Shown: positions 25,352 through 32,965 of the stretch, one piece after another
Numbering within the stretch: the stretch's first letter is position 1
Layout: each line of letters begins with the position of its first letter
DNA from: Virgibacillus sp. MSP4-1
GTDB taxonomy: Bacteria; Bacillota; Bacilli; Bacillales; Alkalibacillaceae
Direction: 5' to 3'
DNA: 64,000 nt
NCBI RefSeq assembly: GCF_010092505.1
Contig: NZ_CP048021.1
Span: 558,001-622,000, forward strand
Notes under the pieces: generated by a model
The model's database searches: none
What the model was told of the DNA's origin: nothing
The model's input: only the letters and a program-made list of their open reading frames with translations
Position numbers and translations under genes: made by a program

Positions 25352-26303
25352 GATAAGCTTCCCCCTTTAGTTCCTGCCATAGCTGATTGGCGAATTCCGT
25401 TAATTTTTCCATATCAGAGACATCCTCTTCGTATAAAGGAATATGTAATCGATCCTGTTTTTTGAATGTCTTCCTGATTTCCTGCAAATAGGTTTCTTCC
25501 TGCTGTCTTCGCTTCCTTAAAAAGTCTCCATCGGCATGTTCCGGCAGTACTTTATTGACGATGAGTGTACGTACATGCAGATGGTAGGAATCCAGCTGTT
25601 TTACGGCTTTATCGGTTTCGAGTATGGGCAGACGTTCAGGAATCAGGACAAAGGTAAAACCGGTTTTTTCAGGATCTAAGAGGATGTCCCGTACGTTGAT
25701 AAACTTTTCCTTCCTTGCTTGTAAAACGTCGAAAATGGGATCCTCCACCGGTTCTCCATCATTCAGCAGCTGAGTATAATTATCATTGATTTTCTTTCGT
25801 CTGTCTACCATGCCCTCCATCCATACGGTCATAAGCTCCGGTAAACTCAGCAGCCGAATGGTGTGACCGGTCGGTGCGGTATCAAAAATAATTTTATCAA
25901 AATGATCGACTTCATTTAAAATAATGGACACGATTCGATCAAACAGGGCGGCTTCATCGGCACCTGGAGAGGCGCTGGCCATATCAATCTGCCGGTGAAC
26001 CTCCTCAACCATTCTTGATTTGACCAGTCCTTTAAGGTTGTCCTTCACCGATTCAATATATCTCTTTGACTCCTTTTCCGGATGAATCTCCATCCCCCAG
26101 AGGTGTTCCCGGATTTTGACCGGCTGATCGTCTATCTTTTTATAGAAAATATCTCCAAGGTTATGAGCAGGGTCAGTGGATACAATTAAGGTTTTTTCCT
26201 CTTCCTTAGAGAAGGCCAGGGCAAGGGCGGCAGATGCGGTAGATTTACCGACCCCGCCTTTTCCACCGACAAAAATGATTCGTTTATTCAATAATTCATT
26301 CAT
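25332..26303 (-). CDS. ArsA/GET3-family ATPase (single domain)
   Basis: 323-residue deviant-Walker ATPase. P-loop GGKGGVGKST (residues 13-22) with the signature Lys, switch I STDPAHNLGD (42-51) and DTAPTGHT (141-148) are all intact. Classical ArsA is a two-domain arsenite pump motor; this one is single-domain, with no arsenite cysteines evident and no arsB or arsR nearby, so it is more like GET3-type targeting ATPases. The preceding gene encodes a small protein ending Cys-Cys, 39 bases upstream. A role in handling that protein or a membrane client is plausible inference. Confidence 0.9.
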   Translation of the reverse strand: MNELLNKRIIFVGGKGGVGKSTASAALALAFSKEEEKTLIVSTDPAHNLGDIFYKKIDDQPVKIREHLWGMEIHPEKESKRYIESVKDNLKGLVKSRMVEEVHRQIDMASASPGADEAALFDRIVSIILNEVDHFDKIIFDTAPTGHTIRLLSLPELMTVWMEGMVDRRKKINDNYTQLLNDGEPVEDPIFDVLQARKEKFINVRDILLDPEKTGFTFVLIPERLPILETDKAVKQLDSYHLHVRTLIVNKVLPEHADGDFLRKRRQQEETYLQEIRKTFKKQDRLHIPLYEEDVSDMEKLTEFANQLWQELKGEAYHESHRS

Positions 26304-26342
26304 GTGATCCCCTCCAATAAGCGTATAAGGGTTGAATTCATT

Positions 26343-26597
26343 TTAGCAGCAGCGAATCCCTTCAAAAGGTGATTTTTCCATACCCATGCGTAAATGCCAA
26401 TCATGAAAACGATCAATGATGTAAGGGTATAACTCAAGTGTGTAATAAAAGGCCGGATTCGGGATTCCTAACATATCTGAATAAAGCAGCAGTAAAAAGA
26501 GGTCATCCTCGTCACGGAGCTCCCGTGCCACCTCCTGTTTGTGAGGGAGACGCAGAATTTCGTCGTAAAGTTCAACTATTCGTTTCAGTGATTTCAT
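26343..26597 (-). CDS. small CC-terminal protein (cory-CC-star type)
   Basis: 84 residues, helical, with DEILRLPHKQEVARELRDED, LELYPYIIDRFHDWH and the C-terminus KSPFEGIRCC ending directly at the stop. This matches the CC-star family pattern, in which the last two residues are invariant cysteines and the gene adjoins an ArsA-type ATPase. E. coli YbdD and YjiX, encoded beside cstA and btsT, also end in RCC (from memory), and here cstA is the next gene upstream. AAGGAGA lies 7 bases before the ATG at 26597. It may be an accessory subunit of CstA-type transport. Confidence 0.85.
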   Translation of the reverse strand: MKSLKRIVELYDEILRLPHKQEVARELRDEDDLFLLLLYSDMLGIPNPAFYYTLELYPYIIDRFHDWHLRMGMEKSPFEGIRCC

Positions 26598-26694
26598 CGT
26601 CAGTCTCCTTTCGATCAAGTAAATCTTCCCGTGGGGGCTGCGGCCAGTTCATACGTGAATAAGTAAGGGCTGCCTCCCTCGTGATACCAGATTG

Positions 26695-26733
26695 AAAAAA
26701 GAGGGAAAAGCCGCACATCGACTGCGCGGCTTT
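26695..26733 (-). terminator. terminator downstream of cstA
   Basis: AAAGCCGC and GCGGCTTT form the stem; on the minus strand a CCCTC stretch and then six T residues follow. Read-through into the CC-protein and ArsA genes is possible because no clear promoter is seen before them. Confidence 0.8.
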
Positions 26734-26741
26734 GCTCTCAT

Positions 26742-28478
26742 TTAATCATTCGGTATTCCTGTATGATTGTTCTTGGACAGAACGGATATAGCGGTCAGGA
26801 TAATCCAAATAGCAAAGATCAAAACAATAGCTCCGAATACAAACAGCAGCATATTGGCTTCTCCTCCGCCATAACCGGACCAGTCAAAAATCACCTGCTG
26901 GGCCATTGCCCATAACGTCATAATCATGAGGAAGATCATTGGTATAAGGGCCGGCCAGTAATTGCGGCCCTGTCGTTTCAGCCAAATGGCAATTAACAGT
27001 AAACTGATGCCGGCAAGCAGCTGATTGGATGTGCCGAATAATGGCCAAAGTAAGTATCCACCTGAACCAAAGCCTTTTGGACCCTCAGGAAGCAGGGTTA
27101 AGACCGCACTGGAAACGACAGCGATCGAGGTAGCCACATGCATTTTTGTCATTGGACGGATGTTGTACTCTTCCCCTAATTCGGAAATGATATACCGCAT
27201 GAGACGAACAGATGAGTCCAGTGTCGTCGCGGCAAAACTTACGACAATGACGGAAACAATGGTGGCGGCTGCCGTTTCCGGTATTCCTATGCCCGTTGCA
27301 AGTTGAGCTGCCCCGGCGACAAAGTTCCCAAGACCGGATGCACTGGCTGCTTCAAAGCCGCTGTAGGTAGCAGTAAAATCACTTACGGTAGGGAAGAAGG
27401 TAACGACGGCAATAATGGAAATGAGCGCAAGAGCTCCTTCGCCAATCGCTCCCAAATACCCCACTTGTCGTGCTTCAACTTCATTATTAAGCTGTTTGGA
27501 AGTTGTACCTGAAGAGACTAGCCCATGGAAACCAGAGATCGCCCCGCAGGCAATCGTTATAAACAGCAGTGGAAACCACGGTGTATCAGGATTGGCATTC
27601 GTAGCAGGTGCGGTAACCTGCGGAAGGGTAAACAGCAACCCTAAGTATAGGATGGATAAACCGACGACCAGCTGATGGGAGTTAATATAATCCCTCGGCT
27701 GTAAGAGCTTCCAGACCGGTAACGTTGAAGCAATATACACATAAATCATCAGGATAACAATCCATACCAGAAAGGCCGAGGAGGTTGCATTCATGCCAAA
27801 TAGGCCTGTCGCTCCCTCACCGCCAAAGTATCTGACAAGATCAATCTGCAGAGCAGGGACATAGCTTGCCAGTACAGCCGCTGCATACATCGCAGCAAGC
27901 GCAAATAACGATGGAAGTAACATACCGCCTTTTCTTTTATACACCCGATATCCGATCCATATCGCTAAAGGAATTTGAATAAAGACAGAAAGGACACTGG
28001 ATGGATTGGAGATAAAGAGATTGGCGATGACCCAGGCAAATACAGCATTGACCATGAGGACCAATAAGAGAATAATAAACAGGAATAAGATCTTGGCCCG
28101 CTGACCAATTAATTTGTTTGCCAAGGTTCCCACAGACTGCCCTTTATTTCTTACGGACAGAACAATGGTTCCAAAATCATGAACACCTGCAGCAAACATC
28201 GTCCCCAGAACTACCCATAATAAAGCCGGAAGCCAGCCCCAATATACGGCAATGGCAGGTCCTAAAATAGGTGCTGCACCTGCAACGGACGTAAAGTGGT
28301 GCCCCCAAAGGACCCATTTATTTGTAGGCACAAAGTCCACACCATCATTGTAGCGGTTCGCAGGTGTGATATAGCTGGGATCGAGTCGAAAAATTTTCTC
28401 AGCCAGATATTTAGAATAAATACGATACCCTAGAAAAAACATGATTAAGCCAAAAACAGCTAAGACAATCCCATTCAT
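26742..28478 (-). CDS. cstA: carbon starvation protein A (CstA)
   Basis: 578-residue polytopic membrane transporter for pyruvate and/or peptides during carbon limitation. Hallmarks are RYNDGVDFVPTNKWVLWGHHF, SVAGAAPILGPAIAVYWGW, GVHDFGTIVLSVRNKGQS and FAATTLDSSVRLMRYI. The second ATG (28478) is 8 bases from AAGGAGG and is preferred over 28484. A near-perfect cre site lies 46 bases upstream, predicting CcpA repression by glucose. A terminator separates it from the CC-protein gene. Confidence 0.95.
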   Translation of the reverse strand: MNGIVLAVFGLIMFFLGYRIYSKYLAEKIFRLDPSYITPANRYNDGVDFVPTNKWVLWGHHFTSVAGAAPILGPAIAVYWGWLPALLWVVLGTMFAAGVHDFGTIVLSVRNKGQSVGTLANKLIGQRAKILFLFIILLLVLMVNAVFAWVIANLFISNPSSVLSVFIQIPLAIWIGYRVYKRKGGMLLPSLFALAAMYAAAVLASYVPALQIDLVRYFGGEGATGLFGMNATSSAFLVWIVILMIYVYIASTLPVWKLLQPRDYINSHQLVVGLSILYLGLLFTLPQVTAPATNANPDTPWFPLLFITIACGAISGFHGLVSSGTTSKQLNNEVEARQVGYLGAIGEGALALISIIAVVTFFPTVSDFTATYSGFEAASASGLGNFVAGAAQLATGIGIPETAAATIVSVIVVSFAATTLDSSVRLMRYIISELGEEYNIRPMTKMHVATSIAVVSSAVLTLLPEGPKGFGSGGYLLWPLFGTSNQLLAGISLLLIAIWLKRQGRNYWPALIPMIFLMIMTLWAMAQQVIFDWSGYGGGEANMLLFVFGAIVLIFAIWIILTAISVLSKNNHTGIPND

Positions 28479-28517
28479 TTTCATACCCTCCTTTTAAATT
28501 TTCCTGAACCTGTGACC

Positions 28518-28556
28518 AAATCTAGTAAACGCTTACACTACCATTTTACTAGATTT
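28518..28556. repeat. 12-base inverted repeat flanking the cre site
   Basis: AAATCTAGTAAA (28518-28529) and TTTACTAGATTT (28545-28556) are perfect arms separated by 15 bases that include most of the cre sequence. It may be a second operator in the cstA promoter region. Confidence 0.6.
28524..28537 (-). promoter_or_regulatory. CcpA cre site upstream of cstA
   Basis: On the minus strand TGTAAGCGTTTACT, matching TGWAANCGNTNWCA at 13 of 14 positions. B. subtilis cstA is also subject to CcpA control. Confidence 0.82.
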
Positions 28557-28675
28557 ATATGTTAGGAAAAAGACAAACATGTATGAAAATTTTGAATAAT
28601 ATAATTGGATGGTTAAAGGGCATAGAGTGTAGTGAAAATTCAGGGGATTCTTATTTAATTCCATGAGTGTCCTAT

Positions 28676-28703
28676 ACAGGAAGGAAGTCCTTTGCATAGG
28701 GTA
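28676..28703 (+). promoter_or_regulatory. possible sigma-K promoter of the yjcZ-type gene
   Basis: AC at 28676-28677, 17 bases, then CATAGGGTA (28695-28703), fitting the AC...CATAnnnTA consensus for late mother-cell genes. Confidence 0.45.
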
Positions 28704-28735
28704 TAGTGTCAAAGACATAATAAAAGGAGGCAGAA

Positions 28736-28849
28736 ATGATGAGTTACGGTGGTTATGGATATGGCGGAGGCTTTGCGTTAATTGTTGTGCTGTTTATTTT
28801 GCTCATTATTATTGGAGCTTCTGCAGGCTATGGATACGGCGGTTACTAA
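28736..28849 (+). CDS. YjcZ-family sporulation peptide
   Basis: 37 residues: a Gly/Tyr-rich start ([13 protein letters not shown]), one hydrophobic helix ([16 protein letters not shown]) and a Gly/Tyr-rich end (GYGYGGY). This is the layout of YjcZ/SscA-type small hydrophobic proteins made during sporulation. AAAGGAGG lies 6-7 bases upstream. A sigma-K-like promoter precedes it, pointing to mother-cell expression and a spore-coat or spore-membrane role. Confidence 0.9.
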   Translation: MMSYGGYGYGGGFALIVVLFILLIIIGASAGYGYGGY

Positions 28850-28931
28850 GAAAATAAACTGAGGCTTGCAAATGTTCAGTTTGTGATTTTCGGTTTGTAA
28901 AATTTCAGAGATCCTAAACTGAACTCAAAAG

Positions 28932-28960
28932 ATAAGGCTCCCTTCCGCAGGGGGCCTTAT
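28932..28960. terminator. hairpin between yjcZ-type and zinc-finger genes
   Basis: ATAAGGCTCCC and GGGGGCCTTAT form a stem with one mismatch and a 7-base loop. T runs are modest on both sides, so it may serve either convergent gene. Confidence 0.55.
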
Positions 28961-29010
28961 GTATAGATTGACATATAAAAACGGGGGCAGACCCGTTCAT
29001 TTTTTTTATT

Positions 29011-29050
29011 ACGCACGAATGGGCCGTAATCCTCCCAATGAGGGAGCTTC
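29011..29050 (+). repeat. dispersed GGCCGTAAT-type repeat, copy 4 (partial)
   Basis: CGCACGAATGGGCCGTAATC with TCCCAATGAGGGAG. Only the left block is kept, just before the stop of the minus-strand zinc-finger gene; a stray GGAAGTTTCACTTTATAG right block lies at 29311. Confidence 0.5.
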
Positions 29051-29053
29051 TCT

Positions 29054-29266
29054 CTATGTGTATTGATTTTTTTCCCAATCCGAATATAAACCACTGCCGT
29101 CACAACCCATGCAATCCAATGGCGGAATATAATAGGCCTCACTATAGGGAACTACATTGAACCCTCTGCCGCGGCACTCAGGACAAAAGCCTTTTGCCTG
29201 CATAAGAGCCCGTTTCTTTTCCCTGCGATTTTTTCTCCACCCATTAATGGATTGGAAGATACTCAT
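29054..29266 (-). CDS. small DnaJ-type zinc-finger protein
   Basis: 70 residues. Two CxxC knuckles, CPECRGRGF (near residue 28) and CMGCDGSGL (near residue 52), follow the CxxCxGxG pattern of DnaJ zinc domains, after a basic N-terminal helix (NGWRKNRREKKRA). Such proteins occur widely in Bacillaceae and are often misnamed methionine aminopeptidase; the function is unknown. GGTGGTG lies about 8 bases before the ATG. Confidence 0.78.
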   Translation of the reverse strand: MSIFQSINGWRKNRREKKRALMQAKGFCPECRGRGFNVVPYSEAYYIPPLDCMGCDGSGLYSDWEKNQYT

Positions 29267-29580
29267 TGATCTTCACCACCTTAGTGTTTGATAGCTGGTT
29301 CATCGTATGAACTTGGAAGTTTCACTTTATAGTTTGTGGAAATCACTGAATTTTATACATTCAAGTCGGAACTTATAGTTTATGGTATAAAAAGAAGATC
29401 CAATGAGTGAGTCATTGTTTTCATCCTTTTGCATAGGATAAGGTTCATGGAGCTAATTTTCACAAATGAACGGTCCGCAATAAACCTCACTGACAGATAG
29501 TTCACTTTATCATGATTTTTTTATATCAGGGTATGATAAAAATGACTGGCAGACAAAGCAGAGAGAGAAAGGGGTGCATT
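29267..29580. other. gene-free stretch before the HMA-like gene
   Basis: AT-rich. It contains a stray GGAAGTTTCACTTTATAG block of the dispersed repeat near 29311 and a CATAGGATA motif at 29431 without a matching -35. No ORF with a ribosome site was seen until 29581. Confidence 0.5.
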
Positions 29581-29790
29581 ATGCCTCATAATACGTTTTT
29601 TATTAAAGAAGCTACAGCCCATGAAAATATTCAGGAGCTGGAAGCGTTCCTGATGAATGTATCCGGAGTTGAACGGGTGCTGGTCGATCCGGATGACGGG
29701 GAAATTAAAGTCGAATATAATAACGAGGAAATTGAATTGCAGGAAATTGCATCCAATATCGTTTCACAGGGATTTCATATTGAAACGTAA
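29581..29790 (+). CDS. HMA-like (heavy-metal-associated fold) protein lacking CxxC
   Basis: 69 residues with the beta-alpha-beta-beta-alpha-beta pattern of copper-chaperone-like domains: HNTFFIKEATAHENIQELE, MNVSGVERVLVDPDDGEIKV and ELQEIASNIVSQGF. The metal-binding CxxC is absent, so it is not a copper carrier by that mechanism. AAAGGGG lies 6 bases before the ATG at 29581; the longer frame from 29512 is not favoured. Strong terminator downstream, so monocistronic. Confidence 0.75.
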   Translation: MPHNTFFIKEATAHENIQELEAFLMNVSGVERVLVDPDDGEIKVEYNNEEIELQEIASNIVSQGFHIET

Positions 29791-29801
29791 TGTTCATTTG
29801 C

Positions 29802-29858
29802 AGCGAAGTGGTTCCGCAAATATGTAAAAACACAAGCTGAACCACTTCGCTTCATTTT
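29802..29858 (+). terminator. terminator after the HMA-like gene
   Basis: Perfect 12-base arms AGCGAAGTGGTT and AACCACTTCGCT, then TCATTTTTTT. It also lies close to the end of the minus-strand spore protein gene. Confidence 0.88.
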
Positions 29859-29863
29859 TTTAT

Positions 29864-30025
29864 TTAGTTGTTGTTATTGTTGTTGTTATTACGGTTGTTA
29901 CGGTTCTGCATGTCACGTGCATCATTTTCATTTGCGAACTCTGTGTTTTCGTCCACATTCAGTTCCTGGTTGTTATTGTTGTTATTATTGTTGTTGTTGC
30001 GATTTCGATTCCTGTTTTTTGCCAT
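29864..30025 (-). CDS. gamma-type small acid-soluble spore protein (Asn-rich)
   Basis: 53 residues, previously easy to miss because the opposite strand has a Leu-rich open frame. Sequence: basic start (MAKNRNRNR), ten Asn, then QELNVDENTEFANENDARDM, then RNN and Asn runs. The core TEFANENDA corresponds to the GTEFASETDA repeat of gamma-type SASP (SspE), which supplies amino acids on germination. Only one repeat is present. AGGAGGTGATAAA directly precedes the ATG, an excellent ribosome site. The gene is composed of AAC/AAT runs. Confidence 0.8.
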   Translation of the reverse strand: MAKNRNRNRNNNNNNNNNNQELNVDENTEFANENDARDMQNRNNRNNNNNNNN

Positions 30026-30211
30026 TTTATCACCTCCTGCTCCTTACTTTTCCCAAAATCTGTATAGTCATGCAAAAAAACTGAAAAAGTGTTAACCAAT
30101 GACATCTGGCAGCTTCATAAACCGTCAAAGTAGTCAGTGTTTGGGGGTAATGGTAAAATACTGTATAAAGAAAATAGTAAGATGTAATTTTATAGTTAAG
30201 AGGTGATTTCC

Positions 30212-30637
30212 ATGAAAACGAGTATACAATGGACAGATCGAATGGCCTTTGCAGGGGTAACCCCTTCCGGTCATGAAATCAAAATGGATGCAGCAGAAGA
30301 GGTGGGTGGCGTCAATAGTGGAGCCCGTCCGACTGAGCTCTTGATGAACGCTGTGGCTGGTTGTACCGGTATTGATATTATTTCCATATTGAAAAAAATG
30401 CGACTTGAACCTGACTCCTTCCAAATGGATGTAGAAGGGGAACGGGCAGATGATCATCCTAAAAAATTTACGGATATTCATATTCATTATTCGTTGGAAG
30501 GCGATTTGCCCGAGGATAAAGTGGTAAGAGCCATTCAGCTGTCCAAAGATAAGTATTGTTCTGTTTCTCATTCTCTGTCAGCGAATATTACGGCGAGCTA
30601 TTCCATTAATGGACAAAAAGGGGAAAAGGAATTGTAA
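30212..30637 (+). CDS. OsmC-family protein
   Basis: 141 residues of the OsmC/YhfA type. The two conserved cysteines lie in AVAGCTGIDIISILKK (about residue 50) and DKYCSVSHSL (about residue 113), forming the thiol-peroxidase site; the Arg/Glu partner lies in the ARPTELLMNA region. GAGGTGA is 7 bases before the ATG at 30212. Predicted to reduce organic hydroperoxides. Single gene; a repeat mosaic follows. Confidence 0.9.
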   Translation: MKTSIQWTDRMAFAGVTPSGHEIKMDAAEEVGGVNSGARPTELLMNAVAGCTGIDIISILKKMRLEPDSFQMDVEGERADDHPKKFTDIHIHYSLEGDLPEDKVVRAIQLSKDKYCSVSHSLSANITASYSINGQKGEKEL

Positions 30638-30740
30638 AACAGCAGTCAGACCTTTTTTAAAACAATCATGAAAAATAAATGGCCGGGACTAATGTGTTTT
30701 CGCTAAAAGTAAATCCGAATTATGATAGGTGAAGAAACCA

Positions 30741-31108
30741 CCGCTGCGTAAATATACTTCGCTTTCACCCAAGGGCACAAGTGCGACATCTACTCAAACT
30801 CCCTAAGGGTCGTTTTCGTAGTGTCTTCTTTGCCGTGGGCGGCTGGTGAGCCTCCTCGCGCTATCGCGCTTGTCCAGTTACGGCTCCCAGGCCCAAGCAG
30901 TCATAAGCAGAATCCACTACGTGACAAATAGCGTGTCACTTCATGGATTCTGCTTATGCTGTCGGACCTAAACGGTCGCCTTCACTATTCTTTGCGGGGT
31001 CTCACCTATGCCTTCCTCCCACGACGAACAGGACGTTCTAGTGTCGGTGTTGGCACAGGACGTGCCGCTCTTAACCGACCAGGAGTCTACGTATATTTAC
31101 TCCGCTCA
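30741..31108. repeat. MITE-like mosaic element, copy 1
   Basis: Begins with CGTAAATATACTTCGCTTTC and ends with CTACGTATATTTACTCCGC; the two ends are near inverted repeats (G-GTAAATATAC core). The interior contains a hairpin module (30902-30958) and an ACGAACAGGACGTTCTAG module. The left 235 bases are about 90% identical to 41731-41969. No coding sequence spans it. The region 30638-31270 holds no gene. Confidence 0.7.
30902..30958. repeat. structured hairpin H2 within MITE-like element
   Basis: CATAAGCAGAATCCA (30902-30916) and TGGATTCTGCTTATG (30944-30958) are perfect 15-base arms, with inner GTGACA/TGTCAC. Flanks TACGGCTCCCAGGCCCAAGC correspond to the reverse complement of the flank of H1. 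Confidence 0.78.
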
Positions 31109-31270
31109 GATATCCTTTCTTTCGGTTTATGATTAAGCGAATTAATGATGTCTCGGCCTCTTCTTTAATTGTTAAAGATATTTTTTATTTAGGAGACAGG
31201 ACACTGTACCCCTTATATGATGGACTAACCTGTTCTGTCGATAAACCGGTTTATAAAGTCTCCTAATATC

Positions 31271-32566
31271 CTAGGCCAGAAAGATAAAATAAAACGTGAA
31301 TAATAAGCACAGTACATACATAATGGGATGTACTTCCTTAAAACGTTTTTGTGCTACCATGGCTAATGGATAAAGGATAAAACCAAGGGCAATCCCGGTC
31401 GCCACACTTGAAGTCAGCGGCATCATGATGATCGTAATAAAGGACGGGATGACCACCTCAATCTGACTCCAATTGATTTTGCTGATTTCCATCGCCATGA
31501 GGGATCCGACAATAATAAGAGCAGGTGCTGTTACTTCCGATGTAATGACAGACAGGATGGGTGAGAAAAACAGCGCAATAGCAAAGCAGGCGGCAATGAT
31601 GACGGATGTAAAGCCTGTCCGTCCTCCTACAGCAATTCCGGCTGAGGATTCGACGCTCGTTGCCGGTGTGGATGTCCCCAATATGGCTCCAATCGCACCA
31701 GCGGATGAATCGGCAAGCAGGGCCCGTCCTGCATTTGGTATTTTATTATCTTTCATAATCCCTGCCTGGCTGGTAAGGGCAATGAGGGCACCGGCCGTAT
31801 CGAAAAAGGCCACGAATAAAAAGGTGAAAATGACAGCCAGTAATTCAGGGGTAAAAATCTGATCTAAATGGCCGAACACAACGCCGAATGTAGGCTCCAG
31901 ACTTGGCACATGACCAACGATGGAGGAAGGGATGCTGATGTACCCCAGCACCATCCCGACGACCGTTGTGATGACCATTCCGTAGAAAATCCCGCCATTG
32001 ATGCCTTTTACAAGCATCCATATCGTTATAACAAGGCCCAGTACAGCTAAGGCGGTCATAGGGGAGGTTAAATTCCCCAGCGTGACAAATGTATCCGGGT
32101 CAGAAACAACCATCCCGGCATTTTTCAGCCCGATAAAGGCAATAAAGAATCCAATTCCCGACGCAACGGCATGCTTTAAATCCTGGGGAATGACATTAAT
32201 AATTTTTTCCCGGATTTTCAGTAAGCTCAGGATCATAAAAATAATTCCCGCAATAAAAACCCCTGTTAACGCCACAGGCCATTCTATTCCCATTCCAATT
32301 GTAACGGAAAAGGTGAAGAAAGAATTCAGTCCCATACTTGGCGCTATCGCAATCGGATAGTTCGCAAGCAGTCCGATGAGCAGAGAACCAATGATGGCTG
32401 TCAGGGCAGTGGCTGTAAAGACGGCTCCCTTATCCATTCCCGACTGACTCAGGATAAGCGGATTGACGACTAAAATATACGCAACGGACAAAAAGGTCGT
32501 AATTCCTGCCAGTGATTCCTGTTTAAATGATGTGTTCCGTTCTGCAAATTGAAAAAAGCTCTTCAT
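31271..32566 (-). CDS. NCS2/AzgA-family purine permease (PbuG/PbuO-like)
   Basis: 431-residue transporter of hypoxanthine, guanine or adenine. Typical AzgA features: QESLAGITTFLSVAYILVVN, IAPSMGLNSFFTFSV, a FFDTAGALIALTSQAG segment and STPATSVESSAGIAVGGRTG near residue 310. ATG 32566 matches the PbuG N-terminus (MKSFFQF); an ATG at 32584 has no ribosome site. Upstream are a terminator, a purine riboswitch and a sigma-A promoter, so expression falls when guanine or hypoxanthine is present. Confidence 0.94.
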   Translation of the reverse strand: MKSFFQFAERNTSFKQESLAGITTFLSVAYILVVNPLILSQSGMDKGAVFTATALTAIIGSLLIGLLANYPIAIAPSMGLNSFFTFSVTIGMGIEWPVALTGVFIAGIIFMILSLLKIREKIINVIPQDLKHAVASGIGFFIAFIGLKNAGMVVSDPDTFVTLGNLTSPMTALAVLGLVITIWMLVKGINGGIFYGMVITTVVGMVLGYISIPSSIVGHVPSLEPTFGVVFGHLDQIFTPELLAVIFTFLFVAFFDTAGALIALTSQAGIMKDNKIPNAGRALLADSSAGAIGAILGTSTPATSVESSAGIAVGGRTGFTSVIIAACFAIALFFSPILSVITSEVTAPALIIVGSLMAMEISKINWSQIEVVIPSFITIIMMPLTSSVATGIALGFILYPLAMVAQKRFKEVHPIMYVLCLLFTFYFIFLA

Positions 32567-32604
32567 GATGTCTGCATCTCCCATTCCATTTCGTTTAGTA
32601 TATG

Positions 32605-32633
32605 AAAAAACTTTGGCCGCTAAAAGCCAAAGT
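32605..32633 (-). terminator. purine riboswitch terminator
   Basis: On the minus strand AACTTTGGC and GCCAAAGTT form a 9-base stem followed by TTTTTT. It lies between aptamer and start codon. Confidence 0.9.
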
Positions 32634-32679
32634 TGTCTACAAGGAATAGAAGAATGTCACTCCATCTTACGTTTCCATT

Positions 32680-32748
32680 CCTTGTAGACAAGCTGTTTAC
32701 GGTAGCTTGGTAGAGACGTTCAGGCCCTATTCCTGAACTTATACAAGG
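32680..32748 (-). ncRNA. purine riboswitch aptamer (guanine-type)
   Basis: On the minus strand: P1 CCTTGTA/TACAAGG, P2 TTCAGG/CCTGAA with loop AATAGGG, the conserved TCTCTACC, P3 AAGCT/AGCTT with loop CCGTAAA, and J3/1 GTCTAC. The C after GT corresponds to the guanine-specifying position (C74). The neighbouring base is T where A is usual. A 14-base complement of the P1 3' side (TTCCTTGTAGACAA) lies before the terminator and should form the antiterminator. Confidence 0.88.
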
Positions 32749-32775
32749 TTTATATTCTATTAAAATAATAGAAGA

Positions 32776-32804
32776 ATCATAACAAGTTTATATCGGTACG
32801 TCAA
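32776..32804 (-). promoter_or_regulatory. sigma-A promoter of the purine permease gene
   Basis: On the minus strand TTGACG (32799-32804), 17-base spacer, TATGAT (32776-32781); 28 bases ahead of the aptamer. Confidence 0.85.
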
Positions 32805-32965
32805 TGGAAAAATTTTAAACCAGTCTATTAATTGTAAGAGCAAGCTCTTCAGGATGATAAACGTTGATGAACAGTAGGAATCAATCTACAGAGTGAATGG
32901 TTCGATTCAATCGTGTCTTTTAGGGTAAACTGAAAACAGGGAAAAATATGAGGAGGTGATGCCGT

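Noticed and set aside
26438-26662. Plus-strand ORF opposite the CC-terminal protein gene
   Set aside because: Shadow frame; the minus-strand gene has a good start, family pattern and operon context.
29431-29439. CATAGGATA as a sigma-K -10 box
   Set aside because: No AC at the required distance upstream and no sporulation-like gene downstream.
29868-30095. Leu/Arg-rich ORF on the plus strand
   Set aside because: It is the complement of the Asn-rich spore protein gene and its ribosome site; no site of its own.
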